From assembly GCA_009760855.2 (NCBI GenBank), contig WPIO01000112.1:1285670-1349669 (forward strand): 64,000 nt of DNA, given 5' to 3'. Below the pieces are notes generated by a model, which was not told the DNA's origin, searched no databases, and was given only the letters and a program-made list of their open reading frames with translations. The translations under genes were made by a program, and so were the position numbers. Below are positions 45,561 to 56,626 of this stretch, piece by piece; within the stretch, counting starts at the first letter, position 1, and every line of letters begins with the position of its first letter. The stretch is from Cristatella mucedo. Its lineage: Eukaryota; Bryozoa; Phylactolaemata; Cristatellidae.

Positions 45561-46084
45561 CAAATACTGCTACTCATTGCGACCTCATACGCCAGCTATG
45601 TCGTCGTACGATAAATTCAGATACTAGAGATGGAAAATTTGAAGATTTTAATATATAACTGCTTTTGAAATGATCAAAAGAAGCAGGGTTAAACCGTAAT
45701 ATCCCTCACATAAACGGCTGCTTTGAGTTCGAGAGATCTTTTAGAATGACTTACACGTATGAAACGACCAAGAAAACAAGTTCTATCCACAAACAATTCT
45801 GATTAAAAAAGTGCGCTTCAACATTTCAGCTGACACGATAACCATAGCACTGTATCGCTTAATTATATCGCCATAGCTTACATACGAGTATGGATGAGTA
45901 GCTGTCAGGTGAGCCCATTGCTATAGCTTGACTGAGAAAGCTTGGAGGGATACATTGAAAAAGGTTGGCAATCTAAACACTGCAACAGGCATTATGCCTA
46001 GAGTGTTGAATAATGGCCGTCCAACTTCCTCACAGCAGACTTTATGGATGACAGTTTTAGTTGACTCTCACTGATTTTCTTCCG
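45561..46084. other. No recognisable feature
   Basis: No ORF of note, no repeat match. Confidence 0.4.
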
Positions 46085-46562
46085 AGTCTGCTAAGCATCC
46101 GGAGGGGCCCGCCACGGCTTGGCTCGTTAGTACCTAGCTGAACTGCTGCATCAGTTTCAGCCGGTTCATGCCGTCAGGTCCTGGGTGGACATTAGATTAG
46201 CTCTCCCGTTCCTCCGCTTAAAGACCGTTGGCGACTGAAGCTTTAGCTCTGCAGGTCCTAGACTGTGGAACTCGCTTCCACAATTCTTACGCAACGACGA
46301 CTACTCTCCTACTGCCGACTCTACCTCATCCTTTTCAGTGGACCTGAGCTGCTACTTCCATGCTACTCACTATCTCAACTGCTCTCCTGACTCTGCTATG
46401 CTTCCCACTTTCTCATTGTTGGGTGGGACGAAGTCTGCTGGCTACCGAATGCGTACCGAAAGTTGCTTAGGCTGTGAGTGGGCTATACAAATCTCTCCTG
46501 CGTAACACCCACATGGTCTTTATGAATTTGTGGAGTTACAGACGAAGATACATTACATTAAA
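46085..46562 (+). mobile_element. LINE family B 3' end, truncated
   Basis: Begins GGCCCGCCACGGCTTGGCTC, includes ACTGTGGAACTCGCTTCCACAA at 46262, and ends GTTACAGACGAAGATACATTACATTA. Confidence 0.9.
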
Positions 46563-48539
46563 TTGAACTATGCTAACCCTGGTTAGTCGAAAATCGACAC
46601 CTTGCTCCACTTGGGGTCAAGAGGTGATCCAGTGAAAGATCATGCCGACTCATTACCCTGCAAGACTGCTTTAAGCAGCAGGCCTTAGCTGCGTCTGGGT
46701 AAAGCCTGCAAACTTCAAACATCAATGCTAGCTTGGCTACCAGCAAAGAAGTTAAGGCTGTAAGTTGCAGACAACTGTAAGAACAATATTGGCTACGGCC
46801 TGCTCAACCGTTGACTAGCACCGTTTAAGGAATCCCACACTGAGGCTCACTCAGCCCTTTTCCTAAAAACACTCTACAAGGCGTTGGAATTTAGGGTCCG
46901 GACTGGGTGTTCGCTGCTCAACGAAACGAAGAGAGTGACGAATGGCGATGCCCCTGCATAGGTGTGCTGTGGTTGATACGACTGCTGCATTATGTGTGGG
47001 CGGTGCCTGCTGGCTAAAGTACATCGACGACGGCTAGTGTCTCAGCCGTCGTCAATGTACTTTAGAACAATTAATGAGGTACAAAGTATAATTGCTGGGA
47101 CAGCACTCACAGAAGGCAACTTAAGCTGAAAAAGCACGTAGATGACGAAAAACAATATTGTGTTACCATGGTTGTCGCCACACAATTTGAAAACACATAC
47201 GAGCGTGTATTTCGAATTTCACGTTGATCGGGTCACTATTAGCCTACCTAGGACATTTTTACATGTGAGTGAAAGTATGAAAAACACAGCCAGTTTTGAT
47301 CAAAATAAGTCTATCTACTGAGGTCCAATATGCATGCAAGAAGGCTGGAAGGATAGGTTACTAAAATCTATCCTGTATTCCAAAATTGTGTAAAGTGATC
47401 GGATCCTTATTTTAGGAGATATGACGTAAGTGACAGCAGCATTGGACTGCCGTTTGCAGGTAAACTTGAGAGCCCCAAGCTATAATCAAGAGACAGCACT
47501 TGGAAATGCTATTAACGAACGAAAAATTCAATAAATGAATAAACATGGATCTTAGGAATAGGTCAACCTAACAAGACCTTTATACATCATAAGTAGAACC
47601 GCAGGCCATCAAACCATGCTACAGCCAGGCGGCTCACCTGAATTTGCCAATACAAACATCCAACTATAAACTACATAAATGAGAACTTGAAGTCACTTCA
47701 ATTGTCTTGAATAGAAATGAATCAAAATTTTCAGACTGACTTCCCGTAAACGACGCTCTAATTCCATCGAAGTCACGAAGCTGACGGGACACCCAACAAG
47801 GGGACCACTCAAGACCGTGGCCTCGTGCATTATGGCTGCTCCAGGAGCTGGGTCAGCTATCCCAGGATTCATGAGGTGCCGTGGTAATGGAATCCTTAGT
47901 TACGGTGCCGCCGAAGCAGTAAATTTTCGATACGTTATCCCTAACGGTAGTCTACTTGCCGTTCGACAGTCACTTCCGGTTTGTGATCCGATTTAAACAT
48001 ACCAACGTGAACATGCTTCTGCCAAGTAAATAAGGAGTGGGCAGTAGAAAGTGCATATAAAATGAATAGCATGTAGCCTAGAGCTCCGTTGAATGACGTC
48101 ATCAATTAAATGAACCATAGTACGATAAATAATCTCGCTAACGCTCGATCGTTTCTTGTCGTCCGATTTGTTTAACGGCTGCCATTATTCTCGAGACCCA
48201 TTCTCCATACTCTTCATTTTATATTTTCTTAGATTTTTTTAAGGGTTGATTATTCAATACCTCTTTTTACACAACTTTTATAAAGTGATTTTTACCATTT
48301 ATAATGAATTAAAAAATGAAGTCTGCTTTGCTTTGCGATCCCGTGCTCGTTGCACTGGAGGCAAGCACATTAACGATTGAGCCAATATGTTGATAGAGAA
48401 AATTTTAATTAGGTATATGAACTTTACCCTACACATTTGATTTTACTTAAACGATTTTAATGCATTAAAATTATTAATGTAAGAAATGAAATGCGAATTT
48501 ATTAGGAGCATTACGCAGTATGACCCTGTCTCGAATTTG
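46563..48539. other. Unassigned, with one strong hairpin
   Basis: No coding sequence or transposon was recognised over about 2 kb. The hairpin at 47014-47065 has a 22-bp stem (CTAAAGTACAT, GACGACGGCT) with one C-A mismatch and an 8-base loop. AT content rises after about 48200 as the next Polinton-like segment begins. Confidence 0.5.
47014..47065. repeat. Inverted repeat, 22-bp stem, 8-base loop
   Basis: CTAAAGTACATCGACGACGG... pairs with the reverse complement ending GTACTTTAG, with one mismatch. It could be the closed end of a small foldback insertion; no flanking duplication was seen. Confidence 0.9.
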
Positions 48540-48639
48540 CGTTAGTAAGTTTACTTCAAGAGATAATGTGATACCTGTAGGACATGTTTTTGGGAAAGGT
48601 TTGTAAGGATGGGTATTTGAACATCAGTTTGCTCAGTAA

Positions 48640-48885
48640 ATTTTGCGCCCTCATAGGTTAATTTGGCTTTACGTTCATGGTAGATTTCCAGATCTTGGCA
48701 TTAATCACGTTAATTGAAATAGACTTGATAATAGTTTAGTTAACTTGAGAGATGCCACTCGTTCACAAAACAATATGAATCGCATTGTTCAATGCAATAG
48801 TCAACTTGGATTGAAGGGTGTCTATCTTAGAAAACACACTGGCAAGTATTGTGCAAGGATAACTTTTACCGAACATGGTGTTTAG
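48640..48885 (+). pseudogene. HNH endonuclease with AP2-like C-terminal segment
   Basis: Reads HRLIWLYVHGRFPDLGINHV, N, stop, then NRLDNSLVNLRDATRSQNNM, NRIVQCNSQLGLKGVYLRKH and TGKYCARITFTEHGV, stop. HRLxW-x10-DHINGNRxDNRxxNLRxxTxxQN is the HNH signature of phage-type homing-like nucleases, and GxKGVxxxKxxGKxxARI is the AP2-like DNA-binding part. The conserved catalytic-site string reads NHVN*N, with a stop in place of Gly, so it is dead. Stops upstream (48604, 48637) obscure the start. Such nucleases are selfish passengers in phages and eukaryotic DNA viruses. Confidence 0.8.
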
Positions 48886-49083
48886 AGAATAATACAGCAA
48901 TTTTTTAAACTTTGAGGAATCATGTGAAGTTAGGGTTGAGTGGGAACATCGTTACTTTTGGGATTTTGCTGGCCCTTCTAGCTTATTTTTTGCAACTCCT
49001 CTCCAACAAAACTCCTTTTAACATCATTTATTCAAAAGCGAACTGGTTGTTCTGGCAATACCAACATTCTAACAATATTGTGT

Positions 49084-49722
49084 TTATTCAAACTCCATAT
49101 TGAATCTGTAGCTGTTCTTCTTCTTTTTTATCTTCTCCTTTACCTGTATCTAATTAATATCTAACAGTTGATCCAAGTTCTCATAACTTTGCTTGTTCTG
49201 CTACTTTTCTATGATATTTTGTTTCTTTAGTTTTATCGTTTACATTTTTATTGCTTTAACAAAATTTTCACCAGTTGCTTTTGTAATACAAGTATTTGAA
49301 TAATTAATAGGCTTTGGTAAATTAAAAATCCACTCTGTTTTTTAGTATATTATTCTTTATCGATAATTTCTAATTTTTTTCATACTGTGCTATCAACACT
49401 CTCTCAGCTATTGTTTTATTCATTATTTTAACTAATGCAACACTCTTTTTACTAGTACCTTCAATAATACATGATTAATTTTTTTTTATTTCCTTAGCAA
49501 ACTCTCCATTAAACTCTGATCCAAGACCTACTGTCATTTTCTTTGGCCATTTCAAAGGCCCTTAATTGTAAATATCTATTATTGCTTGTGTTACTTCATT
49601 AGAAGTCTTTCTTTTAAGTGGACTTGAATCTTTATATATAATAGCAACATCAAAAACACTAAAATCATATTTTTATCCACAATCATTAGGCCTATATAAA
49701 ATGTCTGCTTGATGATTTTCAT
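49084..49722 (-). pseudogene. Polinton-type integrase, catalytic core and C-terminus
   Basis: Minus strand: HQADILYRPND, DFSVFDVAIIYKDSSPLKRK, TSNEVTQAIIDIY, PLKWPKKMTVGLGSEFNGEF, CIIEGTSKKSVALVKIMNKT, IAERVLIAQY, and near the end STVRY and TDSIW. The HQxDLL ... D-A-S-RYK-x-PLK-x-KT, the GSEFxGE second-acidic region and the ERxNRTLAERL region identify the rve-type integrase of Polintons/adintoviruses, which cuts and joins element ends. Glu of the D,D,E triad reads Lys (VKIMNKT). Stops occur at about 49675, 49560, 49470 and 49375. Confidence 0.8.
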
Positions 49723-49723
49723 T

Positions 49724-51482
49724 TCCTCTGGACCCTATCCCCACTGTCCTGCTCCTACGTTGCATTGATCTGCTACTGCCATGCATTACTAACATAATTA
49801 ATATGTCATTAGCCTCAGGTCATGTCCCAGCACCTTTCAAAAAAGCAGTAGTCAGGCCTCTTCTCAAGAAAGCAACACTAGACCAAGAGAACTTGAGCAA
49901 CTACCGCCCAGTCTCCCTTCTACCATTCCTAAAAAAGACTCTGGAACGGGTCGTGGCAGACCAGCTAAACTCATATATCGAAACCTCACACCTTGTTAGT
50001 AAGTTCCAGTCTGGCTTAAGAGCTAATTACTCCACAGAGTCAGCATTGCTTCGGGTATACAACGACCTACTTAGGAATGCAGTCATGGGTAGAGTGTCTC
50101 TGCTTGTTTTGCTCGATCTTTCGGCAGCTTTTGATACCATTGATCACAAAGTTCTTCTACAGCGCCTCTCATCTCTCCTGGGCATCACTGGCACTGCTCT
50201 GAAGTGGTTCAGGTCTCATCTCAGTGGGGGACTCCAGAGTATTGACGTGAATGGACAAAGATCATCTGAAGTACCTCTGAAATATGGAGTACGTCAGGGC
50301 TCCGTGCTAGGTCTGGTCCTTTTCACGGTTTATACTCTCCCTCTTGCTGATGTGATTGCCAAGTACAATCTAGGCTTTCACTTCTATGCGGATGACACTC
50401 AGTTGTACCTTTGTTTGATTCCTCCCAGCTTTCAAGCACCTCAAATTCTCTAAACTCACTTGCTGCATGCATTGATGACATCTGCACGTGGATGGCAGCA
50501 AATTTTCTAAAACTAAACGATGACAAAACTAACTTACTAGTTATATGCAAACACAGTGTGATTCAGAGATTGGAAAGGCTGTCCCTCAAAATTAGCTCTG
50601 CCAGCATATCTCCTGTCGAATCAGTTCGAAATCTAGGTGTCATATTCCAAAGCACCCTCTCGTTAGACGACCATATAAGCTCCGCAGTCAAATCTGCCTA
50701 TTTTCAGCTTCATAACATTGCCAATATTCGGGCTCTTTTAGATAAGGATACCATGTCTAGGTTGGTCCAAGCATTCGTGACATCTCGTCTCGACTTCTGC
50801 AACTCACTGCTTACTGGCCTACCAGCAAGTGCGATCAGGCGATTGCAGCTAGTGTAAAACTCTGCAGCTAGGCTTGTCTGTCGTGAGCGTCGCAGTTGCC
50901 ACATTACTCCACTTCTCGCCGACCGTCACTGGCTACCAGTCAAGCAACGGATTGAATTAAAGGCTCTGTCGCTCACTTTGAGGTCCCTTCATTCTATGGC
51001 TCCAGCCTATCTCTTCGACATACTCCCCCATCAGGCCAAGCATCGTACAACCCGCTTTTCGGAATCCAACAGTCTAGAAATACCTTGTACAAACCTCAAA
51101 TCCTTTGGAGACCGTGCATTTAGTTCGTATGCTCCCAAAGCCTGGAAATCACTCCCGACCTGCGTCAGAACATCCCCTAACCTGACCATATTTAAAAGAA
51201 ACTTAAAAACACACCTATTTAGGACAGCATTTAGTTGGTCCTAGTGATATGTCCTTCACGTGCTTATGGGTGCTGACACTGTGCATGCTGCCACTAACCA
51301 CATTTGCATGCTGACCCTGTGCATGTGACCCCTAACCATGTTATTCATTTTATTTGTTTTTCAAGCATGATTTTACTGACCATTCAATTGCATTTCCCTT
51401 TGCAGCAAACGCAAAGCGCCTAGAAAGAGATTAAGTTCGCTGAGGGCGATTTATTAAGTACATTATTATTATTATTATTATT
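49724..51482 (+). mobile_element. LINE family A, best-preserved RT, inserted in the integrase
   Basis: RT from TVLLLRCIDLLLPCITNIIN (49745), through NYRPVSLLPFLKKTLERVVA (49900), LVLLDLSAAFDTIDHKVLLQ (50103-50160), KYGVRQGSVLGLVLF (50280) and the catalytic [10 protein letters not shown] (50386-50415). One frameshift at about 50413 leads to ACIDDICTWMAANFLKLNDD. A stop at 50856 precedes AARLVCRERRSCHITPLL. The ORF ends at 51244. The UTR stem-loop is at about 51413-51455, then (ATT)n. The 5' end is truncated in the linker. Confidence 0.93.
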
Positions 51483-51560
51483 AGGTCTAACATTACTAAA
51501 GAAACCATGTGGAATATTCTTAGGTCTCGTTTTGAATACTTGACTTATATCTAAGTCAGG
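51482..51560 (-). pseudogene. Integrase, N-terminal side, separated by the LINE
   Basis: Minus strand: FKTRPKNIPHGFFSNVRP, ending at the LINE's 3' junction. The integrase resumes at 49722 with NHQADIL. The same frame direction and typical motif order show one gene cut by the LINE. The 51560-51790 stretch stays AT-rich and may hold more of the N-terminus, but no zinc-binding motif was confirmed. Confidence 0.65.
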
Positions 51561-51799
51561 ATTGAATTTGAACTATTTTTTTCTTACATTAAGAGTTCAA
51601 AATGACATTCTATAGAGAATGGAAGTATTTTGCGATATATGTTTGAATGCATTTATTGAAACTGAATACCTTGAATTAGGACACTCGTATTTTAATCAAT
51701 GAGTAAAAACACCAACACAAAAATACCTACTACGTTGTGATGTCTGTGATAAAGATATGAATGAAACATAATTTGATTCTATTCTTATAGCTTGCCTAA

Positions 51800-52805
51800 G
51801 CCCACTGAGAGTTTAACCTGTAATTGCGTGTACAGGCGCTTTGTACATGGTGCAAGCAGTACATTTAAGCATTATTTTACGCACGTTATTACGGTTAACG
51901 GACACACGGTCTCTCAAAACAGCTGCGAGTGTGACCTACCTCAGACAGCAGCCGCCTATGCAAAGAAGGCAGTGAAACTGAGTTGCCGAGCAAGAATCCT
52001 AGTCCCTCGATGACCTCCGACCTACAAGCTGTACATAGGCTGGGCTCGGTTGGCTGGGACCGGAAGGCTATAGTGAGGGTTAGGGTCACCGTCTAGGCCG
52101 TGGTCGGACCTAAGGCTTGGCCGGATGTGTGCGGTGACGTGAGGTCACCGGGGCCCTTGGGTACGGGAATTTGGCCGAGTTAGTCGTGGTGTTGCAGGCT
52201 CCCGGTCTCGCCGAGTTATGCACCTAGATTCGTGCAGGCATGCTCCGGCGATGCTAACACGCACGCAAGGGAGCGAGTACCCAAGGCCCGAGCGGAGCTG
52301 GAAAGCTCGCTCGTTGTGACTTGTTTTTATTCCGCGTTCCCCGTGTAGCGTGTTCGTGACCCCCGTGTGTTGGCGTCTTTCGGCGGTAGCTTACGACTGT
52401 GGTAGTTGTCGACTCGGACTAGCCAGCAGTTACTCAGCCAGCCGGGTTTTGGACGGCGTACGCTCGCACTGTTGGATTCGGAGTCGGTACAATGACAGGA
52501 CTGCAGAAGCCGACTGACCCCAACTAACACGTTTGTTCGCACTTGCTGCGTCGTCTTGTGCTCCCATAGTGTACTATGTATAGCACCCTCCCTGTAGACT
52601 TGTTTAGTTCCCTTGTTGTTGTTGGCGCATGCGTTATTACAAAGAGGTTAACCCTGACGGCCGCTCGTCTTACCCGACTCGGCGGCATGGCGAGCGGCAG
52701 CGTGGTCGGAGTATGGCGGGGTTTGGCGGGAAAGAGCCTTTGACCCCTGGAACCCGGTTACAAAGCTACCTACAACACGACCTGGTAATTGCTGCTGGGT
52801 TCAGG
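51800..52805. other. GC-rich unassigned block
   Basis: GC-rich sequence with short ORFs, GAGGGTTAGGGTCACC at 52074 and a CGGTGAC-GTGAG-GTCACCG hairpin at 52132. Like the foldback element at 6057, the foldback arm at 52806 is preceded by GC-rich DNA (TTGCTGCTGGGTTC compared with TTGCAGCGGGTCAGC). Confidence 0.4.
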
Positions 52806-53240
52806 GAATAAGGGTTCGACGAATTACTGCAATCCCCCGAAATCCACCTCAAGCCACTCTAATTAGGCTAACCACGACCAGATGTAAGCATTGCTGAGCT
52901 CAAATTTTGTGCTGATATTGTAATAAACGTTCGAATCTATCTGTCCACCAAATTTTAATTGGCTTCACACGCACCCACTTATGCAAATGAGCTTGGACAC
53001 AAGAAGCTTGTCCCACAATCCACTGCAATCCACCACAATTCATTCTAGTTACCATCGAGTCCACCCCAAATCAGCTGCCCAAAGCTCCAAAAGTTTGGAC
53101 TATCAAAATAAGTTAGATTTACAATGTACCCAGAAAGTTTCGCAGAAATCTACTCATGAGTTCTCACGAAGTCCACTGACATGAGATGAAATAAGATTGC
53201 AGTCGCCCCAGCAGATACCGCAATACACCTCAAACTATTG
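52806..53240 (+). mobile_element. Second copy of the foldback-element arm
   Basis: Starts GGGTTCGACGAATTACTGCAA and follows the 6057-6440 arm: TGTAAGCATTGCTGAGCTCAAATTTT, CTTATGCAAATGAGCTT, AAATCAGCTGC and TTCTCACGAAGTCCACTG. No right arm or 170-bp core is visible, so it is a truncated or solo arm. Confidence 0.85.
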
Positions 53241-53513
53241 CCGAAATTGACTGTGGCTGCTTGTGCTTGGAGCTCGTGCTAAAAGTCGCTGGAGTCAATA
53301 AATCGCGGATTATTTATTAATTGGTTACATGGTTACTAGCCGTTGGTATCTCTAATGATCAAGATAAATTATTTTAAGTCCTGCGCTGTTGTTTAATGCA
53401 ATTCACTAGAGATGCGGATGTATCGCTTCCGTCGCTTTTCACTACTTGTGCGTTAAGCTACTCTTTACGTAATTATAATAATAATAATAACAATTCATTT
53501 CAGAGCTCCAGCA

Positions 53514-54045
53514 GTGACAGCCACACTGCGTATGCTACGATACTCTCACTTGCTGCTGTGCTGCAGCTGTCCCGAGCTCAGCTGCAGCCTTTGGCCGTAC
53601 CAGTTACCCTGGGTCACAGCTAGCAAGCAGTTCGCTGAGCACAGACAGCTTCCTGGGGGACCACGGCAGCACTGCGACACGTCGGTCCTCGAGCCACTGG
53701 TTTCCTCCAGTAGCAGCAGCAGCAGCAGAGCTGCTGCGTCTGAGCAGCAGGACGAGCCGTGTCTAGTTCAAGCCTACAGCAGAACGTCCGTTTTGCAGAG
53801 ACTGCATTGCAGTGACCCAGTAGCCCCCTCCTCCACTCCACCTCGCAGGTTTCCAGACGCTCAGCTCTCTGCCTCACTGACTGCATTCCTTCAGGTCGTT
53901 CTCCCAAACAGCCAGAAGCAGATGCCAGTCTGACGTCGCGGACAGGTCGAAGCACTCGACAGGCGTCTTGTAGCTGGTGAAGGTCTCGCAGGAGTGCAAA
54001 ATTGGTTGCTCCTCTGCTGTAACGAAGAATTCTGGACCAGTGCAT
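53514..54045 (-). other. Unidentified ORF pair
   Basis: Opposed ORFs (53514-53933 plus; 53620-54045 minus). The minus frame has Cys, Arg and Glu-rich runs (RAERLETCEVEWRRGLLGHC). It reads in the same direction as the TRIM-like fragment 2.6 kb upstream and could be a further exon of it, but no motif proves this. A (CAG)5-type run lies at 53711-53728. Confidence 0.2.
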
Positions 54046-54849
54046 GCAGGCAGAAAAAAGAGAGCTGTGTGTGCCGAGTGTGTCTGCTCTCTACCTACAG
54101 TTCACGAATATCTCCAATTCATTAGAATATTTCCTATGCTTTACATTCAACGTACATTTACTATCGGTTGCTAGCACGAGCTGCACTGCCATACTCCGAT
54201 AGGTTAGAGTACAATGCGTCAATCACATTTTAGCTGTTAACAGAATAAACGTGTATGGATATATACGGCATCAAGTCATTTACATACCGTATTTACATAT
54301 TTGCTGTTAATAAAATAAGATTAGGTTTATATAATAGAATGATTTTTTCATTACTTCCCTGTACATTAGGCAACATGCATTTCCGAATTTTCATCTTTTC
54401 ATACGTGGCCTCGATCTTCCCTCCCTCACATGCTCATGCCAAGGTAAATCTCAGCAGCTGCCAAACGGTAAGTAAAAAGGTACGCCGCACAGATCATTCA
54501 TAGTCTCGTCACTGATTCATGAGGTCATGCATCGCCAGACCAAAGTGTTCTCTACTTGCACAATTATGGAGAATTACCGGGGAGTCTGTCCAGCGTTTTA
54601 ATGAATTCAAATTTAATCCCCTGAAGCTTTTGGTGTAGACTTTTTTCTTATTATGAATGGGAAAGAGAGCCGCAAGGTTAAATCAGGAGACAGAGGAAAA
54701 ACCAATAAGTAATTAAGCCATAGCTTAGGACGGTTAGACGTTGATGTGCAGTCAGCTGAGGGACAAAACACGATCACACTGGTGGGACCCAAACTATCCG
54801 GCTGCTCAACCACACCATTAGTGGCATATAACGATAGCAGTATCATTCG

Positions 54850-55040
54850 AATCGTCAAGAATCTTATCAAAACCGAAGGTATCGTGACGTCCAAGAATGA
54901 TCTCATGGTAGATTGAGTCGAATGCTACTGACATGTCTAGCAGGACCTTGAGTGTGAGGATGCCACCATAACATCTGAAAAAGAAGCCGTCAATTAGAAG
55001 GAGGAACTTGAGTGCTGGAAGCACGGAAACCCTAACCATA
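54850..55040 (-). mobile_element. Possible RT fragment of a further LINE lineage
   Basis: Minus strand: LKVLLDMSVAFDSIYHEIIL resembles the LLDLSAAFDTIDHEVLL block of the RTs in this window, followed by unalignable sequence. Only this block supports the call. Confidence 0.5.
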
Positions 55041-55604
55041 TTTTAAGAAAAACCTAGTGCAAACAGATCGCAATATTTTCTGTTTACCAATAATAGCTTA
55101 AATGCAATAACAAGATTTTCGAAGTGACCAATAACTTTAGCAGTCGAATTGAGAGCAGTCAAGGAAGACAGCCAACGAAATTTCTCCGCTTAGTGTACAT
55201 ATTATATTATATTTTTCAGAATCTATGCTTCGGCTTTCAGTAAATGGTATCCTGGCTGCACTGATAAATAGAAAAGTGCTGGCTCACGATGTACTGAGGC
55301 AGTGAGATAGTCGCTGCCTGCCCAAACTTTACACACGGCTCTTGACGAGACCCGTCCAAGATGGATGGCCTGACCTATTAGTTATTGGCACAACCAATCC
55401 TGCCATCCTCCTACCTGGTTCATCATCCAGGCAAATGTTACTCTAGGCTCTCTACCAAGCCAAAGAAATATCTTAGCTACATCTTGGCAAAGCACATAGG
55501 TGCATAGGCGAATGTGCAGGTCACTGGATCCTTATCCTTTGAGTAGCTTTGAATTCGCCCTCACAAATAGATTAAATTAAGCACATTTGATTGAAAATAT
55601 ATAA
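55041..55604. other. No recognisable feature
   Basis: No ORF or repeat match of note. Confidence 0.4.
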
Positions 55605-55745
55605 AATACAGTCAATTTGCATAGCGCCCCAACAGAACTTAATCTTTATTCAGGCACTTCAAATATGCCAAGGAGCTCGAGCCCATGACCTCGGCCAGAC
55701 CTTGGTCGGAGCAAGCACCTTGACCACTGGGCAAAACCACAGCAG
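55605..55745 (-). mobile_element. SINE1 copy
   Basis: Reverse strand: GCGCCCCAACAGAACTTAATC (LINE-like tail), GAGCTCGAGCCCATGACC (box-B side), CAGACCTTGGTCGGAGCAAG and TTGACCACTGGGCAAAACCA (box-A side). Confidence 0.8.
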
Positions 55746-55867
55746 CACCAGATTAGATAAGTATCAATGTGGTAAATCCAGCAAAAAGTATCCCAGAAAT
55801 TGCTACATTGTCAATTAAAAGAAGAAAAACCACCATGCATTCCTGGCAGAATTACTTACAGCCGGGA

Positions 55868-56402
55868 AGGCTAGCAAGCTGGGGATCTGAAAATTGTTTG
55901 GCTTGAAAGTTGCATTCAGTAAATGTTCTTACTCTGAACCACAGGGCCCGCCACGGCATGGCTCCTTCATACCTAGCTGAGCTGCTGCATCAGTTTCAGC
56001 CGGTTCGCGCCCTCAGGTCCTGTGTGGACAATAAATTAGCTGTCCCATTCCTCTGCTTAAAGACAGTTGGTGACAGAAGCTTTAGCTCTGCAGGTCCTAG
56101 ACTGTGGAACTCGCTTCCACAAATCTTACGCAACGACATCTACTCTCCAACTGCCGACAATGGCACATCTTGTTCAGCAGTCCTGAACTGCTACTTCTAC
56201 GCTACTCACTACCTAAACTGCTCTCCTGACTCTGCTATGCTTGCCACTTTCTCTTTGTTGCGTGAGACGAAGTCTGTTGGCTACCGAATGCATACCGAAA
56301 GCCACTTAGGCTGTGAGTGCGCTGTACAAACCTCTCCTGCGTAACACCCACATGGTCTTTATGACTTTGTGGAGTTACTGACGGAGATACATTACATTAC
56401 AT
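55868..56402 (+). mobile_element. LINE family B 3' end, well preserved
   Basis: ORF end 55910-56344: LNHRARHGMAPSYLAELLHQ, LAVPFLCLKTVGDRSFSSAG and PRLWNSLPQILRND, then GACTTTGTGGAGTTACTGACGG and ATACATTACATTACAT. It is among the least diverged family-B ends here. Confidence 0.9.
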
Positions 56403-56626
56403 CACAATGTGAACTCACCTTTGAGATCGCTACTTCCATTATAATCCTTACAAGCGATAACTTTGGCTAGAACTCGGTTCAACGTGATGTACAAGGACAA
56501 GGGTGTCAAAGAGTGTAACTGACAAACGTCAGCACAATTTTGGTGCCAGCAACTTAAGTCAGAGCAAGCATGGGCTGCAGTTCTTGGTAGACAACGACCT
56601 CAGGTCAGCTCTGGAGTACACATCCA

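Larger units (their letters stand above)
48540..51560. mobile_element. Decayed Polinton-like segment B
   Basis: AT-rich block holding an HNH/AP2 endonuclease remnant (plus) and a Polinton-type integrase remnant (minus), the latter split by a LINE at 49724-51482. No terminal inverted repeats were identified. It may belong to the same original element as segment A or be an independent insertion. Confidence 0.6.

Noticed and set aside
48330-48390. Possible tRNA-like sequence on the minus strand (TGGCTCAATCGTTAATGTGC)
   Set aside because: A box-A-like start without a convincing box B or cloverleaf; perhaps an old SINE relic.
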